A DNA stretch of 64,000 nucleotides from Phocaeicola oris (lineage in GTDB: Bacteria; Bacteroidota; Bacteroidia; Bacteroidales; Bacteroidaceae), in NCBI RefSeq assembly GCF_021295095.1, contig NZ_JAJLQX010000002.1:124001-188000 (forward strand), given 5' to 3'. The notes below the pieces were generated by a model, which was given only the letters and a program-made list of their open reading frames with translations, did no database searches and was not told the DNA's origin. The translations under genes were made by a program, and so were the position numbers. Every line of letters starts with the position of its first letter. The stretch's first letter is position 1. Shown piece after piece: positions 41,859 to 51,518 of this stretch.

Positions 41859-43151
41859 TTATCGGCTATTAAATTCTATCACACTCTTTACAGTCATCGA
41901 CTCATCATCCGCTGTCAGATAAGTGATAGAATATCTCTTTCCATCCGGCTCCACATTCAAAATGATATGTCCTCCATCAAACGAGTCCTTATTAATATCA
42001 CTCATCCAAATTTTACCGGCATCCTCTTCCCTGCGCTCATTAGGGAATATCCCCGGACAAATGATTCTGTCATCAGGATAAATAGAGCGGTCGGCCAACC
42101 GTTCCATCACCGGAGCCACATTATGCAATTGGTCCCAAACACAACTCACATAGACACGTGCCTGAAGAACCTCAATCAGTTTGCGTGGCATGGAATAATG
42201 TCCGTGATGATTAATCTTGGCGACATTCACTTTCTCACAAGCATCAGCAATAGCATCCTCTATTTCATATTCCGCTCCATCGGGCAATTTCCATTTATCC
42301 GAGAAATCGCCTGCGGTATAAAATTTGAACTCTCCGTATGTAAAAATCATTCCGAGACTCATTCCGTTCTCGTTCAACGTCTTCGGATGTTCTTTTGCAA
42401 TGCGATCTTTATATAAGTCTTTTATAGTTCCATCAGGGTACGCAATACTCCCGTTCGCGCAAATATTACGTACCGAAAAATTTTTATATTCTGAAGGATT
42501 CTTCAACATAGCGATCTGATTCACGGCACCAAGTTTGAATTTTTCCATCTGCATTCCACGATGTTTCTGCATATATTCGTAAAAGCGCTTCATGTGCCCG
42601 ACCGTTCCTCCATCTGATTCGTCATTTATCGGAATAGGATCATCATACGTTGGCCAACTTCGGTCGAAAGCCTTTCCAAAGTTCAGTGATTCTGCTGCTT
42701 GAGAGAATCCACTCAAGAAATAATCCTGTTCGTCACGTCTATCTTTCGACGCATAGAAAGTCGAACATCCGGCATGATCGGAATGATAATGCGAGAGCAT
42801 CATATAATCCACGTCACTTCCCGAAGGATTTACCCGCTGCACGTAACGAGCAATCCATTCGCCCGCATGCCTGTCAGGATTAGGTAAGACAGGAACTGCT
42901 AATTTCCCCCTCCCGATAGCATTATGATCACCACAATCGAGTAACATAGTTGTTCCGTCAGGGAATATGTAAAACATTGATTCCGCTACACCTGTATAAA
43001 TAAAGTGAACTTGGAATTGTCCCTTCTTCCAACCTCTCCAAGGCTTCCCTACGCTCTTATCGTTTTGCCCTGCGGCAAAGGCTCTATCAAAATCAACGAG
43101 ACAAGCTAAACCTGTCCACACTGAGGTCTGAATAAATTCTCGTCTGTCCAT
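41859..43151 (-). CDS. Exported metallo-beta-lactamase-fold hydrolase
   Basis: A 430-residue protein that starts MDRREFIQTSVWTGLACLVD, a Tat-like twin-arginine signal. The metal-binding motif HYHSDHAG lies near residue 120, preceded by TTMLLDCGDH (the first strand motif) and followed by FYTAGDFSDKW and INHHGHYSMPRKL, the second and third metal-ligand motifs. It resembles ComEC/Rec2-like stand-alone MBL hydrolases of unknown substrate. Being Tat-exported suggests it binds metal before export. Confidence 0.82.
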   Translation of the reverse strand: MDRREFIQTSVWTGLACLVDFDRAFAAGQNDKSVGKPWRGWKKGQFQVHFIYTGVAESMFYIFPDGTTMLLDCGDHNAIGRGKLAVPVLPNPDRHAGEWIARYVQRVNPSGSDVDYMMLSHYHSDHAGCSTFYASKDRRDEQDYFLSGFSQAAESLNFGKAFDRSWPTYDDPIPINDESDGGTVGHMKRFYEYMQKHRGMQMEKFKLGAVNQIAMLKNPSEYKNFSVRNICANGSIAYPDGTIKDLYKDRIAKEHPKTLNENGMSLGMIFTYGEFKFYTAGDFSDKWKLPDGAEYEIEDAIADACEKVNVAKINHHGHYSMPRKLIEVLQARVYVSCVWDQLHNVAPVMERLADRSIYPDDRIICPGIFPNERREEDAGKIWMSDINKDSFDGGHIILNVEPDGKRYSITYLTADDESMTVKSVIEFNSR

Positions 43152-43255
43152 AGTAATAAAATTGATGCGCTAAGATAAACATTTTTATTAACTTATATTC
43201 ACGATAGGATTGAAATTTAAGCGATTGAAAGTTAACAATGAATAATATTTCAGTT

Positions 43256-43263
43256 TATCTTTG
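43256..43263 (+). promoter_or_regulatory. Promoter element before the gene at 43283
   Basis: TATCTTTG matches the -7 consensus exactly and lies 19 bp before the ATG, so the leader would be short. Confidence 0.5.
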
Positions 43264-43282
43264 CGCAGATTATTTTTGAAGA

Positions 43283-43711
43283 ATGAATACGAAAGACTTC
43301 TTACATCTAATCATTTTATTCATCGCCCTGACATTCGCATGTGCCGGTAAAGTCGCATGTCTTGACATTCCGCGTTTGACCGGAGAATGGAAAACAGCGG
43401 AAGCGGTTCAACATACCAAACAGGAAAAACAGACCAATGATTATGCTTTCGACTCTTTTTCACATAACAAAAACGGCGTTGCAAATATTCAAGATGTTCA
43501 AAATATTTATCGAATTTGCAACTCACGCCCACAACGTGTTCTTCCCTCTTTCAGAACAAATAAGCCTATGGGCAAAATGCCCTTATTCTATAAATACACA
43601 AAATATATAAAATCGAATGCCGCAGGTAAGTTTAAGTTGGAAACAGCCCCTTATCAAACGGAAGCCGTATGCGATTATTATGTAATTGCGTTACGACATA
43701 TTTTGTGTTAG
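43283..43711 (+). CDS. Small exported protein of unknown function
   Basis: A 142-residue protein with an N-terminal hydrophobic segment (LHLIILFIALTFACAGKVAC, residues 7-26), which may be a signal or lipoprotein peptide. The rest is polar with several Cys (IYRICNSRP, EAVCDYYVIALRHILC) and no motif I recognise. It overlaps an upstream-extended frame of the next gene, but the real start of that gene lies 63 bp beyond its stop. Confidence 0.55.
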   Translation: MNTKDFLHLIILFIALTFACAGKVACLDIPRLTGEWKTAEAVQHTKQEKQTNDYAFDSFSHNKNGVANIQDVQNIYRICNSRPQRVLPSFRTNKPMGKMPLFYKYTKYIKSNAAGKFKLETAPYQTEAVCDYYVIALRHILC

Positions 43712-43773
43712 CCATAAGTATCTTTTTATCCGTCTTACTTTTCAAATTTTTATTCATAAAAAGAAACATTATT

Positions 43774-44169
43774 ATGGCAAATATAAAAAACATGGAGATA
43801 GGTGAGGCTATCTCTAAAAATGAGCATATACTTATTAAAAGCAGTCTGTTCGGATTAAAACAGACTATAATATTCAAACCGACTCAAAGTCCTATCGACG
43901 TATTTCAATTCGAATACACCAATGAAGGCGGTGCCAAGATAGAAAAGATTTTGAGTACTCCTCCCGATAAGTTAGAAGAAGCAATCAAATCTGTCGGCAA
44001 GATAGAGCATTCACAAGTAGGTAGTATCCATGTGGAGGCGTGCATAGCTCGGGATCATCAATTTGTAGCCATCCAGCCATTCACTTACTCCGGTTTCTAC
44101 TACCATCCTGTTGTAGATTTAAAAGTCTATGAAGGAAAAGAGGCTGAACTTATCGCTACATTATTCTAA
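43774..44169 (+). CDS. Small conserved-type hypothetical protein
   Basis: A 131-residue soluble protein starting MANIKNMEIGEAISKNEHIL; the open frame upstream to 43669 is hydrophobic and not needed. Contains SSLFGLKQTIIFKPTQSPID and FVAIQPFTYSGFYYHPVVDL. I do not recognise a family. It lies just before nhaD with 65 bp between. Confidence 0.55.
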   Translation: MANIKNMEIGEAISKNEHILIKSSLFGLKQTIIFKPTQSPIDVFQFEYTNEGGAKIEKILSTPPDKLEEAIKSVGKIEHSQVGSIHVEACIARDHQFVAIQPFTYSGFYYHPVVDLKVYEGKEAELIATLF

Positions 44170-44234
44170 CGAATAAACGATTGATAAACTTGGTAACTCA
44201 CTTGTAATGTAGCATAATATTTAAAGTTTATAAT

Positions 44235-45575
44235 ATGTCTGTTTTAACTATTGCAATCGTAATCGCCTTTATCTTGGGCTATGCCTGTATAGCTTTAGAG
44301 GGTGTTACAAAAGTCAACAAGGCTGCTGTTGCATTGCTGATGTTTGTTGTCTGCTGGACAATCTATATGATCAACCCCGGACAATACATTACAGGAGTCG
44401 AACCCGATCAGATTAACAACGCTGTAAACGATATTATTGAGCGTCACTTGGGGAGTACATCCACTACATTGTTTTTCCTGATGGGTGCCATGACCATTGT
44501 TGAGATTGTCGACCAGAACGGAGGATTTAACTTTGTCCGAGAGACTATGAAGACAAAGTCGAAACGAACACTTCTTTGGCGTATAGCATTCATGACCTTT
44601 ATTCTTAGTGCTATTTTAGATAACATGACCACTACTATCGTAATGGTTATGGTACTTCGCAAATTGGTTCAAGAACATACGGACAGAATCATTTATGCCG
44701 CGCTTGTCATCATTGCAGCCAATTCAGGTGGGGCTTTCTCTCCTATCGGAGATGTGACAACCATCATGCTTTGGAACCGCAACCTGATTAGTGCTGCCGG
44801 AGTCATTAAAGAGGTATTATTGCCATCTATTGTTTCAATGGTCATTCCTGCTTTAATACTGCAAACACAGTTGAAAGGTGAATTGACCACTCCGGATACG
44901 TCCATCACGAACAAAGGGGCGGAAGATTTCACGTCAAAGCAACGCAAAACCATCTTCTTTCTTGGTGTAGGCGGTCTCTGTTTCGTTCCTATCTTCCGTT
45001 ATCTGACAAATCTTCCTCCATTCGTAGGCATTCTGCTCATCCTTTCTGTTCTGTGGGTTACTACAGAGTTGTTCTATCATCATTTGCAGAAAGATGAAAA
45101 AGGTGGAATGAATAAGCGAGTTACCAACTTGCTCACGCACATTGACTTAAGTACTATTCTTTTCTTTCTTGGCATTCTGATGGCTGTCAGCTGTCTGGAA
45201 GAGGTTGGGGTGCTGACTACTGCCGGTCAATGGCTGAACGACGTATCGCATGGTAATCATTATATCGTAACCGGTGTCATTGGCGTTATCTCCAGCATTG
45301 TTGATAATGTTCCGTTAGTTGCCGGATGTATGGGTATGTATCCGTTACAGGTTGCAGGCGATTTTGCTATTGATGGAATCTTCTGGCAACTGTTGGCTTA
45401 CTGTGCCGGTGTAGGCGGTTCAATGCTGATTATTGGCAGTGCTGCCGGCGTTATTGCCATGGGATTGGAAAAGATTTCGTTTGGTTGGTACATGAAGCAT
45501 ATTACATGGATTGCCTTTGTCGGTTATATAGGCGGTATATTCACTTATTATCTGCTGAAGACATTTGTTTACTAA
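44235..45575 (+). CDS. nhaD: NhaD-type Na+/H+ antiporter
   Basis: A 446-residue membrane protein with about 12 hydrophobic segments. The NhaD signature ANSGGAFSPIGDVTTIMLW lies near residue 160, and IVDNVPLVAGCMGMYPLQVA near 355 is also family-specific. It exchanges sodium for protons at the inner membrane. A strong terminator follows. Confidence 0.9.
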   Translation: MSVLTIAIVIAFILGYACIALEGVTKVNKAAVALLMFVVCWTIYMINPGQYITGVEPDQINNAVNDIIERHLGSTSTTLFFLMGAMTIVEIVDQNGGFNFVRETMKTKSKRTLLWRIAFMTFILSAILDNMTTTIVMVMVLRKLVQEHTDRIIYAALVIIAANSGGAFSPIGDVTTIMLWNRNLISAAGVIKEVLLPSIVSMVIPALILQTQLKGELTTPDTSITNKGAEDFTSKQRKTIFFLGVGGLCFVPIFRYLTNLPPFVGILLILSVLWVTTELFYHHLQKDEKGGMNKRVTNLLTHIDLSTILFFLGILMAVSCLEEVGVLTTAGQWLNDVSHGNHYIVTGVIGVISSIVDNVPLVAGCMGMYPLQVAGDFAIDGIFWQLLAYCAGVGGSMLIIGSAAGVIAMGLEKISFGWYMKHITWIAFVGYIGGIFTYYLLKTFVY

Positions 45576-45589
45576 TCCCAACTATACAG

Positions 45590-45626
45590 AAAAGACCATA
45601 GGAATTTCTTTCTTATGGTCTTTTTT
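45590..45626 (+). terminator. nhaD terminator
   Basis: AAAAGACCATA (45590-45600) and TATGGTCTTTT (45614-45624) form a perfect 11-bp stem, ending in a T-run. Confidence 0.8.
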
Positions 45627-45755
45627 ATATCCATTGAATAGGGTGTGTATTACAAGATGAGCCTTTGAACTTATAATATCTCTTCAATATATCCTTACGT
45701 ATTAGAATGGCAACTGCTATGCGTCACCAGATGCACGTTAATGACATCCGATTTA

Positions 45756-48700
45756 CTATTCCGATGGAAGACTTTCCATCTCTTTTAAAATTCCTACTGC
45801 TTTCTCTACGGAGTTAACATCTCTTATAATCATACTGCGCTTTCCGTTTTTATCACGCAAATTACAGTTCCTCGGATGCTTTCCGATATAAGCAATCAGT
45901 TTCCCGAAAGCATTGCTCTGATAATAAGGGCTGTCAAGTCTGGACACCAAAAAGAGCGTCATCTTACCTGCTTTAAGGAATACTCTTTCTATGCCCAAAT
46001 GTTGTGCCATTCTTCGTAACGGAACCACTTTCAGCAACTCCTGCCCTTCTTTCGGAATTTTTCCAAACCGATCTTCCAAACGAACTTTGAAAGCCTCTAC
46101 ATCTTCGTCTTTTTCCAATCCGTCCAGCTCACGATAAAGTAACATTCGCTCACTGCTGCTCGGTATATATTGGTCGGGAAACAGCAGCTCCAAGTCACTT
46201 TCTATCTGACAATCATCCACAAAGTTCTCTCCGCTGAATAGCTTACCGTTATTCTTGATCTTATCTTGATCGGCAAACAGTTCCGCGAACTCATCCTCTT
46301 TCAGTTCATGAACAGCTTCATTCAGAATCTTCTGATAAGTCTCATAACCTAAGTCGGCAATGAATCCGCTTTGCTCCGCGCCCAACATATTTCCGGCACC
46401 ACGAATATCAAGGTCCTGCATTGCCAAATGAATACCACTGCCTAAATCACTGAAATTCTCAATGGCCTCCAAACGACGACGAGCCTCCGGTGTCAAACTT
46501 TCTCTTGATGGAGCCAACAGATAACAGAATGCTTTTTTATTACTTCGTCCTACACGCCCCCGCATCTGATGTAAATCACTCAATCCAAAGTTTTGCGCGT
46601 TATTAATGATGATGGTATTCGCATTCGAAATGTCTATTCCATTCTCCACTATCGTAGTGGAGAGCAATACATCATAATCATAATTAATAAATCCGGTAAT
46701 AATCTCTTCCAACTTCTCCGGATCCATCTGTCCATGACCAATGGCCACACGGCAGTCCGGAATATTCTTTTGAATCAAAGCTTGTAAATCAGGCAAACTT
46801 TCTATTCGGTTGTTCACAAAAAAGACCTGACCGTTACGACTCATCTCAAAGTTAATAGCCTCGGTAATAATTTCCGCGTTAAATGCATGTACTTCCGTCT
46901 GAATAGGATAACGATTAGGAGGAGGAGTCTGAATAACAGACAGATCGCGTGCCCCCATCAAAGAGAATTGCAGTGTACGAGGAATGGGAGTAGCGGTCAT
47001 GGTCAACGTATCCACATTAACTTTCATCTGACGGAGTTTCTCCTTTACACTTACGCCAAACTTCTGTTCCTCATCAATAATCAACAAGCCCAAATCTTTA
47101 AACTTAACAGACTTTCCTATCAGTTTATGAGTACCGATTATAATATCTATCTTCCCGCTTGCCAATTCTTCCTTTATACACGATACATCCTTTGCCGAAC
47201 GAGCACGCGTCAAGTAATCCACCTTACAAGGGAAATTCTTCAAACGCTCCGTAAATGTTTTATAATGCTGGAAAGCCAAAACAGTAGTTGGCACTAATAC
47301 GGCCACTTGTTTCCCATCGGTTATCGCTTTAAAAGCCGCCCGAATGGATACCTCTGTCTTACCGAAACCGACATCGCCACAAATCAATCGATCCATCGGA
47401 CGGTCACTCTCCATATCTTTCTTGACATCTTGAGTGGCTTTCAACTGGTCGGGGGTGTCTTCATAAATAAAGCTGGTTTCCAGCTCCTGTTGCAAATAAC
47501 TATCAGGAGAATATTGAAAACCTTTTTCTTTCTTCCGCTGAGAATAAAGCTTTATCAAGTCGCGGGCAATATCCTTAATCTTGGTCTTTGTCCGGTCTTT
47601 CATCTTTTCCCATGCGCCGGTACCCAATTTGCTCAGACGAGGTTCCTCACCTTCCTTACCTTTATATTTTGAAATCTTATGAAGGTTATGAATAGAAACA
47701 AAAACGATGTCATCATTCTGATAAATAATTCTGATAACCTCCTGTGTAGAATTCCCATTAGGAATCCGCGCCAGTCCGCCAAACTTGCCAATACCGTGAT
47801 CGATATGAACAATATAATCGCCTATTTCAAACTCATTCAGTTCCTTTAGCGTAAGAGCAACTTTACCACTACGAGCCTTGTCACTCTTTAAATTATATTT
47901 ATGAAAACGATCAAAAATCTGATGGTCGGTAAATACGCAACACTTCAGCTGATTATCCGAAAAGCCTTCGTGAAGGGTTTTATTGACCGGAGTAAATGTA
48001 ATTTTATCCCCTCGTTCCTCAAAAATATCTTTCAGACGATCGTTCTGCTTTTGACTATCAGAACACATATATATGGTATAGTTCTCCGAAAGATAATCCT
48101 TCAGAGAAGTGCTTACCAAATCAAAATTCTTATGATATATAGGTTGAGGAGCTACGTCAAATTTTAAAGAACCCTGAGGAGTTCCTGTCGGTTTCAATCC
48201 AAACTCTATCCGCTTAAAATCCAACACTTCTTCAGTAAACTTCGAGCCGTCTATCAACTTCTTATTCAAATCCATCAACTCCTGCTTATCGCCTTCGTAT
48301 GCTTGTAAAGCTTGAGGGGATACTGCTTCATCATGAATAGACTGAATATTCTCGCGAACCCAAAGTAAATCTTTCAAAGCAATGATAGTATCCTCCTGAA
48401 TAAATTTAAAAAAAGAAACACCTTTCAATAAATCTTCCTTTGTGAACTCAGGAACAATAGATATACTATCCTTTTTCTCTTTAGACAACTGCGATTCAAC
48501 CTCAAAAGTTCGAATACTATCTATCTCATTTCCAAAGAAATCAATACGAAAAGGATATTCGGACGCAAAAGAATACACGTCAATGATACTGCCACGCACA
48601 GCATATTGACCAGGTTCATAAACATAATCTACCAAATTAAAACCAAAATCGAACAATTGCTTCTCTAAAGATTCTACTTCAACATGCTGGCCTACACTAA

Positions 48701-49133
48701 ACTCAAGAGTTTTTGCGCTCATCTCCAACTTAGACACTACTTTCTCAGCCAATGCCTGAGGATAAGTAACAATTGCTATTGCATCGCCCGATTGCAATCT
48801 ATTAAGCACTTCTGTACGGAGTATCTCGTTAGCTTTATCTTTTTGTCCGTACTTAATAGCCCGTCGGTAAGACGAAGGGAAAAAAAGAATATCAGCATCG
48901 CCATTTATCTGAACCAAATCATGATAGAAAAAACCGGCCGATTCTAAATCGTTCAAAATAAAAACAATCGTTTTCTTATTTTCTTTGATAACAAAAGAAA
49001 AGAATAAGGTTGCCGAAGAGCCACGTAGTCCGCTCAGGAAAATTGTTCTTACCGATTTTTTTTCCAATAATGAAACCAGTCCCTTTCGGTTCGGATGACC
49101 GGCATAAATTCGTTGAATTTCCGAAATGTCCAT
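45756..49133 (-). CDS. mfd: Mfd, transcription-repair coupling factor
   Basis: A 1125-residue helicase that removes RNA polymerase stalled at DNA damage and recruits UvrA. An N-terminal UvrB-like part is followed by the RNAP-interaction domain (GDYIVHIDHGIGKFGGL), a RecG-like helicase (Walker A GDVGFGKTEV, DEEQ box LLIIDEEQKFG, motif MTATPIPRTLQFSLMGARDL), and the C-terminal TRCF domain. Its length is normal. The leader is very short: a TACCTTTG element (minus strand, 49152-49159) lies about 19 bp before the start. Confidence 0.95.
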   Translation of the reverse strand: MDISEIQRIYAGHPNRKGLVSLLEKKSVRTIFLSGLRGSSATLFFSFVIKENKKTIVFILNDLESAGFFYHDLVQINGDADILFFPSSYRRAIKYGQKDKANEILRTEVLNRLQSGDAIAIVTYPQALAEKVVSKLEMSAKTLEFSVGQHVEVESLEKQLFDFGFNLVDYVYEPGQYAVRGSIIDVYSFASEYPFRIDFFGNEIDSIRTFEVESQLSKEKKDSISIVPEFTKEDLLKGVSFFKFIQEDTIIALKDLLWVRENIQSIHDEAVSPQALQAYEGDKQELMDLNKKLIDGSKFTEEVLDFKRIEFGLKPTGTPQGSLKFDVAPQPIYHKNFDLVSTSLKDYLSENYTIYMCSDSQKQNDRLKDIFEERGDKITFTPVNKTLHEGFSDNQLKCCVFTDHQIFDRFHKYNLKSDKARSGKVALTLKELNEFEIGDYIVHIDHGIGKFGGLARIPNGNSTQEVIRIIYQNDDIVFVSIHNLHKISKYKGKEGEEPRLSKLGTGAWEKMKDRTKTKIKDIARDLIKLYSQRKKEKGFQYSPDSYLQQELETSFIYEDTPDQLKATQDVKKDMESDRPMDRLICGDVGFGKTEVSIRAAFKAITDGKQVAVLVPTTVLAFQHYKTFTERLKNFPCKVDYLTRARSAKDVSCIKEELASGKIDIIIGTHKLIGKSVKFKDLGLLIIDEEQKFGVSVKEKLRQMKVNVDTLTMTATPIPRTLQFSLMGARDLSVIQTPPPNRYPIQTEVHAFNAEIITEAINFEMSRNGQVFFVNNRIESLPDLQALIQKNIPDCRVAIGHGQMDPEKLEEIITGFINYDYDVLLSTTIVENGIDISNANTIIINNAQNFGLSDLHQMRGRVGRSNKKAFCYLLAPSRESLTPEARRRLEAIENFSDLGSGIHLAMQDLDIRGAGNMLGAEQSGFIADLGYETYQKILNEAVHELKEDEFAELFADQDKIKNNGKLFSGENFVDDCQIESDLELLFPDQYIPSSSERMLLYRELDGLEKDEDVEAFKVRLEDRFGKIPKEGQELLKVVPLRRMAQHLGIERVFLKAGKMTLFLVSRLDSPYYQSNAFGKLIAYIGKHPRNCNLRDKNGKRSMIIRDVNSVEKAVGILKEMESLPSE

Positions 49134-49151
49134 AATCTACTTATACCGCCA

Positions 49152-49159
49152 CAAAGGTA
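49152..49159 (-). promoter_or_regulatory. mfd promoter element
   Basis: The minus strand reads TACCTTTG, matching TAnnTTTG, about 19 bp before the mfd ATG. Confidence 0.5.
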
Positions 49160-49265
49160 TAACATTTATCTAATTCCTTTTCTTTTCTTAGGAAGTATTT
49201 AGGAAAATAGGTACTTTTGTAAACATCATGGCATAAAATTTGCGATAATTGAAGAAAAAACTAAT

Positions 49266-51476
49266 ATGATTGGATTTAAAATATATAATGATGAAGAGAC
49301 AACGATTCTGGATCTGATTGCAAAACATCGAATCAAAGAAGCGCTTGTCCAAATCCATACGATGGCTTCAGAATCACAGAATTGGAGACTTCTCAGTGAT
49401 ATTGATGAACTACAGACATCATACAATTTAATGCTGGACTATTCCCGAAAGGGTATAAACGATCCTGACTTTAAAGAAGTGTACGACAAAATGATTCGAA
49501 AAGTTTATGACTTATGGGATGTGGCACGCATTGAGAAAAGCGTACTCACAGATCCGAATAAGTACTTCAGTCGAATCAAAAGGAACTATGACAAAATTAA
49601 TTCACATGAATATTACAATCTTCAACTATATTTAGAGAATTATACGGAAGATATGGCAACAGCTCCCGGGCTTTACCCTGATGAAGCAAAGCGGAAAGAG
49701 GAAATTGACCATATCAAGCAGCAACACGAGCTCGCAGTGACCGAACTGTTTGAAAAAGTATGGACTTCATCGCATTGGAATGATGAAACAGAAGCGACAA
49801 TGTATTCTATACTCAATTCTATGCTCATTTCGGTAAACGACCTTTGTGTACTTGTCAGTGCTGTTACCATGGCCTTATTGAAACTTTTTGATATAAAGAA
49901 ATACATGTTCCTGATCAAGGCTTACCAACACAAGAACATCATGATCAATCAGCGTGCTATCGTTGGTCTGGCATTCGTTTCTATCGTTTATGACTGGCGA
50001 GTTATCCTTTTTCGTCAAGCAAAATCAGCCTTGGAAGAGTTATGTGCTGATGAGAAATTCATCAACAATCTTTACACTATCCAAATGCAACTCTTGCTAA
50101 CTCGTGAAACGGAAAAAATAGATCGAAAAATGAAAGAGGAGATTATTCCGGGAATGATGCGTAATACCGGTCGCGGTCAGCATATTGGCTTCGAAGAAAA
50201 TGATGATGACGAGAATTTTAATCCTGAATGGGAAAAGCAAATGATGGATTCCCGCTTAGCTGATGAACTACGAGCCATGGGAGAACTCCAAATGGCAGGA
50301 GCTGACGTATATATGAGCTCTTTCGCTCAATTCAAGCATTATCGATTCTTTAAAAAAATGTCTCATTGGTTCTACCCTTTCGATCTTCAGTACCATGAAC
50401 TTTCAGCACTTAACGAATTTGATGACGAAAAAGAATTTTCATTGATGTGGATGCTAAAATCAGACTTATTCTGTAACTCTGACAAATATTCTTTCTGCTT
50501 TAATCTGATAGGAGCCCCCGCTTCTATCCGGAAAATGATAGTCTCTCAATTAAACCAGAATATAAATAACCTCAGCGAGGAAGAACAAGAGCAATTAAAA
50601 GAACAATTAGGCGGTCAACTCAATCAACAACAAATTAGTCGTCAGTATATTCACGATTTATATCGTTTCTTCAAACTATGGGATTACAGAAATGAATATA
50701 TTGACATATTCCGAACCGGCTGTCAACTTTGGCATAGCAAAGATTTGAAAGATGCATTAAGCGATATAAAAGAACAAAAAGCAATTGCCGATTATTTGTT
50801 GCAAAACGGATACTTGGATGAAGCTTTTACCTTATATTCTACACTTTCTGAATCAGATAAGAGCAATTCTGAATATTACCAGAAACTGGGCTACATACAA
50901 GAAGTTAATAAGAAATTAGACGCAGCCATTAATTGGTATAAAAAATCTGAATTACTGCATCCTGATGACAAGTGGACATTAAGACATTTAGCATTATGTT
51001 ATATGAAAACCGAACAATATCGTCAGGCTTACGATTATTATAAACAACTGATAACTATAGATCAGAATAACTTAAAACTTACCATGGAAATGGGGCGTTG
51101 CCTGATCATGATGCAACAGTTCGAAGAAGCATTACCTTATTTCTTTAAAGTAGAATATCTGTCTGATAAACCAAACGAAGCCCGACGAGCTATTGCATGG
51201 TGCTCTTTCGTAACCGGCAAACATGAGCAAGCACAGAAATATTACGAGTTATTATTACAAGAACCTACTCCAAAACTGCAAGACTGGATGAATGCAGGTC
51301 ACTTGTATCAAGTTCTTAACATGAACGATAAAGCGATCACATGCTATAAAAATGCCATGAACCTGAGCGATAGCTTTGATAAGTTCACCCGTTTGTATCA
51401 AGAAGATGAACCTTATCTGAAAGCACAAGGTCTAAGCGAAGAAAAGATTCGTATCTTACCCGATGAACTATTGTAA
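49266..51476 (+). CDS. Tetratricopeptide-repeat protein
   Basis: A 736-residue soluble, largely helical protein. The C-terminal ~220 residues hold TPR-like repeats (YYQKLGYIQEVNKKLDAAIN, then WYKKSELLHPDDKWTLRHLA and YKQLITIDQNNLKLTMEMGR). The N-terminal half (FDIKKYMFLIKAYQHKNIMI) is a long helical domain of unknown fold. Proteins of this type are conserved in Bacteroidales beside mfd; the partner is unknown. A TACTTTTG promoter element (49212-49219) precedes it. Confidence 0.75.
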   Translation: MIGFKIYNDEETTILDLIAKHRIKEALVQIHTMASESQNWRLLSDIDELQTSYNLMLDYSRKGINDPDFKEVYDKMIRKVYDLWDVARIEKSVLTDPNKYFSRIKRNYDKINSHEYYNLQLYLENYTEDMATAPGLYPDEAKRKEEIDHIKQQHELAVTELFEKVWTSSHWNDETEATMYSILNSMLISVNDLCVLVSAVTMALLKLFDIKKYMFLIKAYQHKNIMINQRAIVGLAFVSIVYDWRVILFRQAKSALEELCADEKFINNLYTIQMQLLLTRETEKIDRKMKEEIIPGMMRNTGRGQHIGFEENDDDENFNPEWEKQMMDSRLADELRAMGELQMAGADVYMSSFAQFKHYRFFKKMSHWFYPFDLQYHELSALNEFDDEKEFSLMWMLKSDLFCNSDKYSFCFNLIGAPASIRKMIVSQLNQNINNLSEEEQEQLKEQLGGQLNQQQISRQYIHDLYRFFKLWDYRNEYIDIFRTGCQLWHSKDLKDALSDIKEQKAIADYLLQNGYLDEAFTLYSTLSESDKSNSEYYQKLGYIQEVNKKLDAAINWYKKSELLHPDDKWTLRHLALCYMKTEQYRQAYDYYKQLITIDQNNLKLTMEMGRCLIMMQQFEEALPYFFKVEYLSDKPNEARRAIAWCSFVTGKHEQAQKYYELLLQEPTPKLQDWMNAGHLYQVLNMNDKAITCYKNAMNLSDSFDKFTRLYQEDEPYLKAQGLSEEKIRILPDELL

Positions 51477-51518
51477 TCCGGAAGAAAATTTGTAGTTTTG
51501 GCAAAAATATGTTTGAAC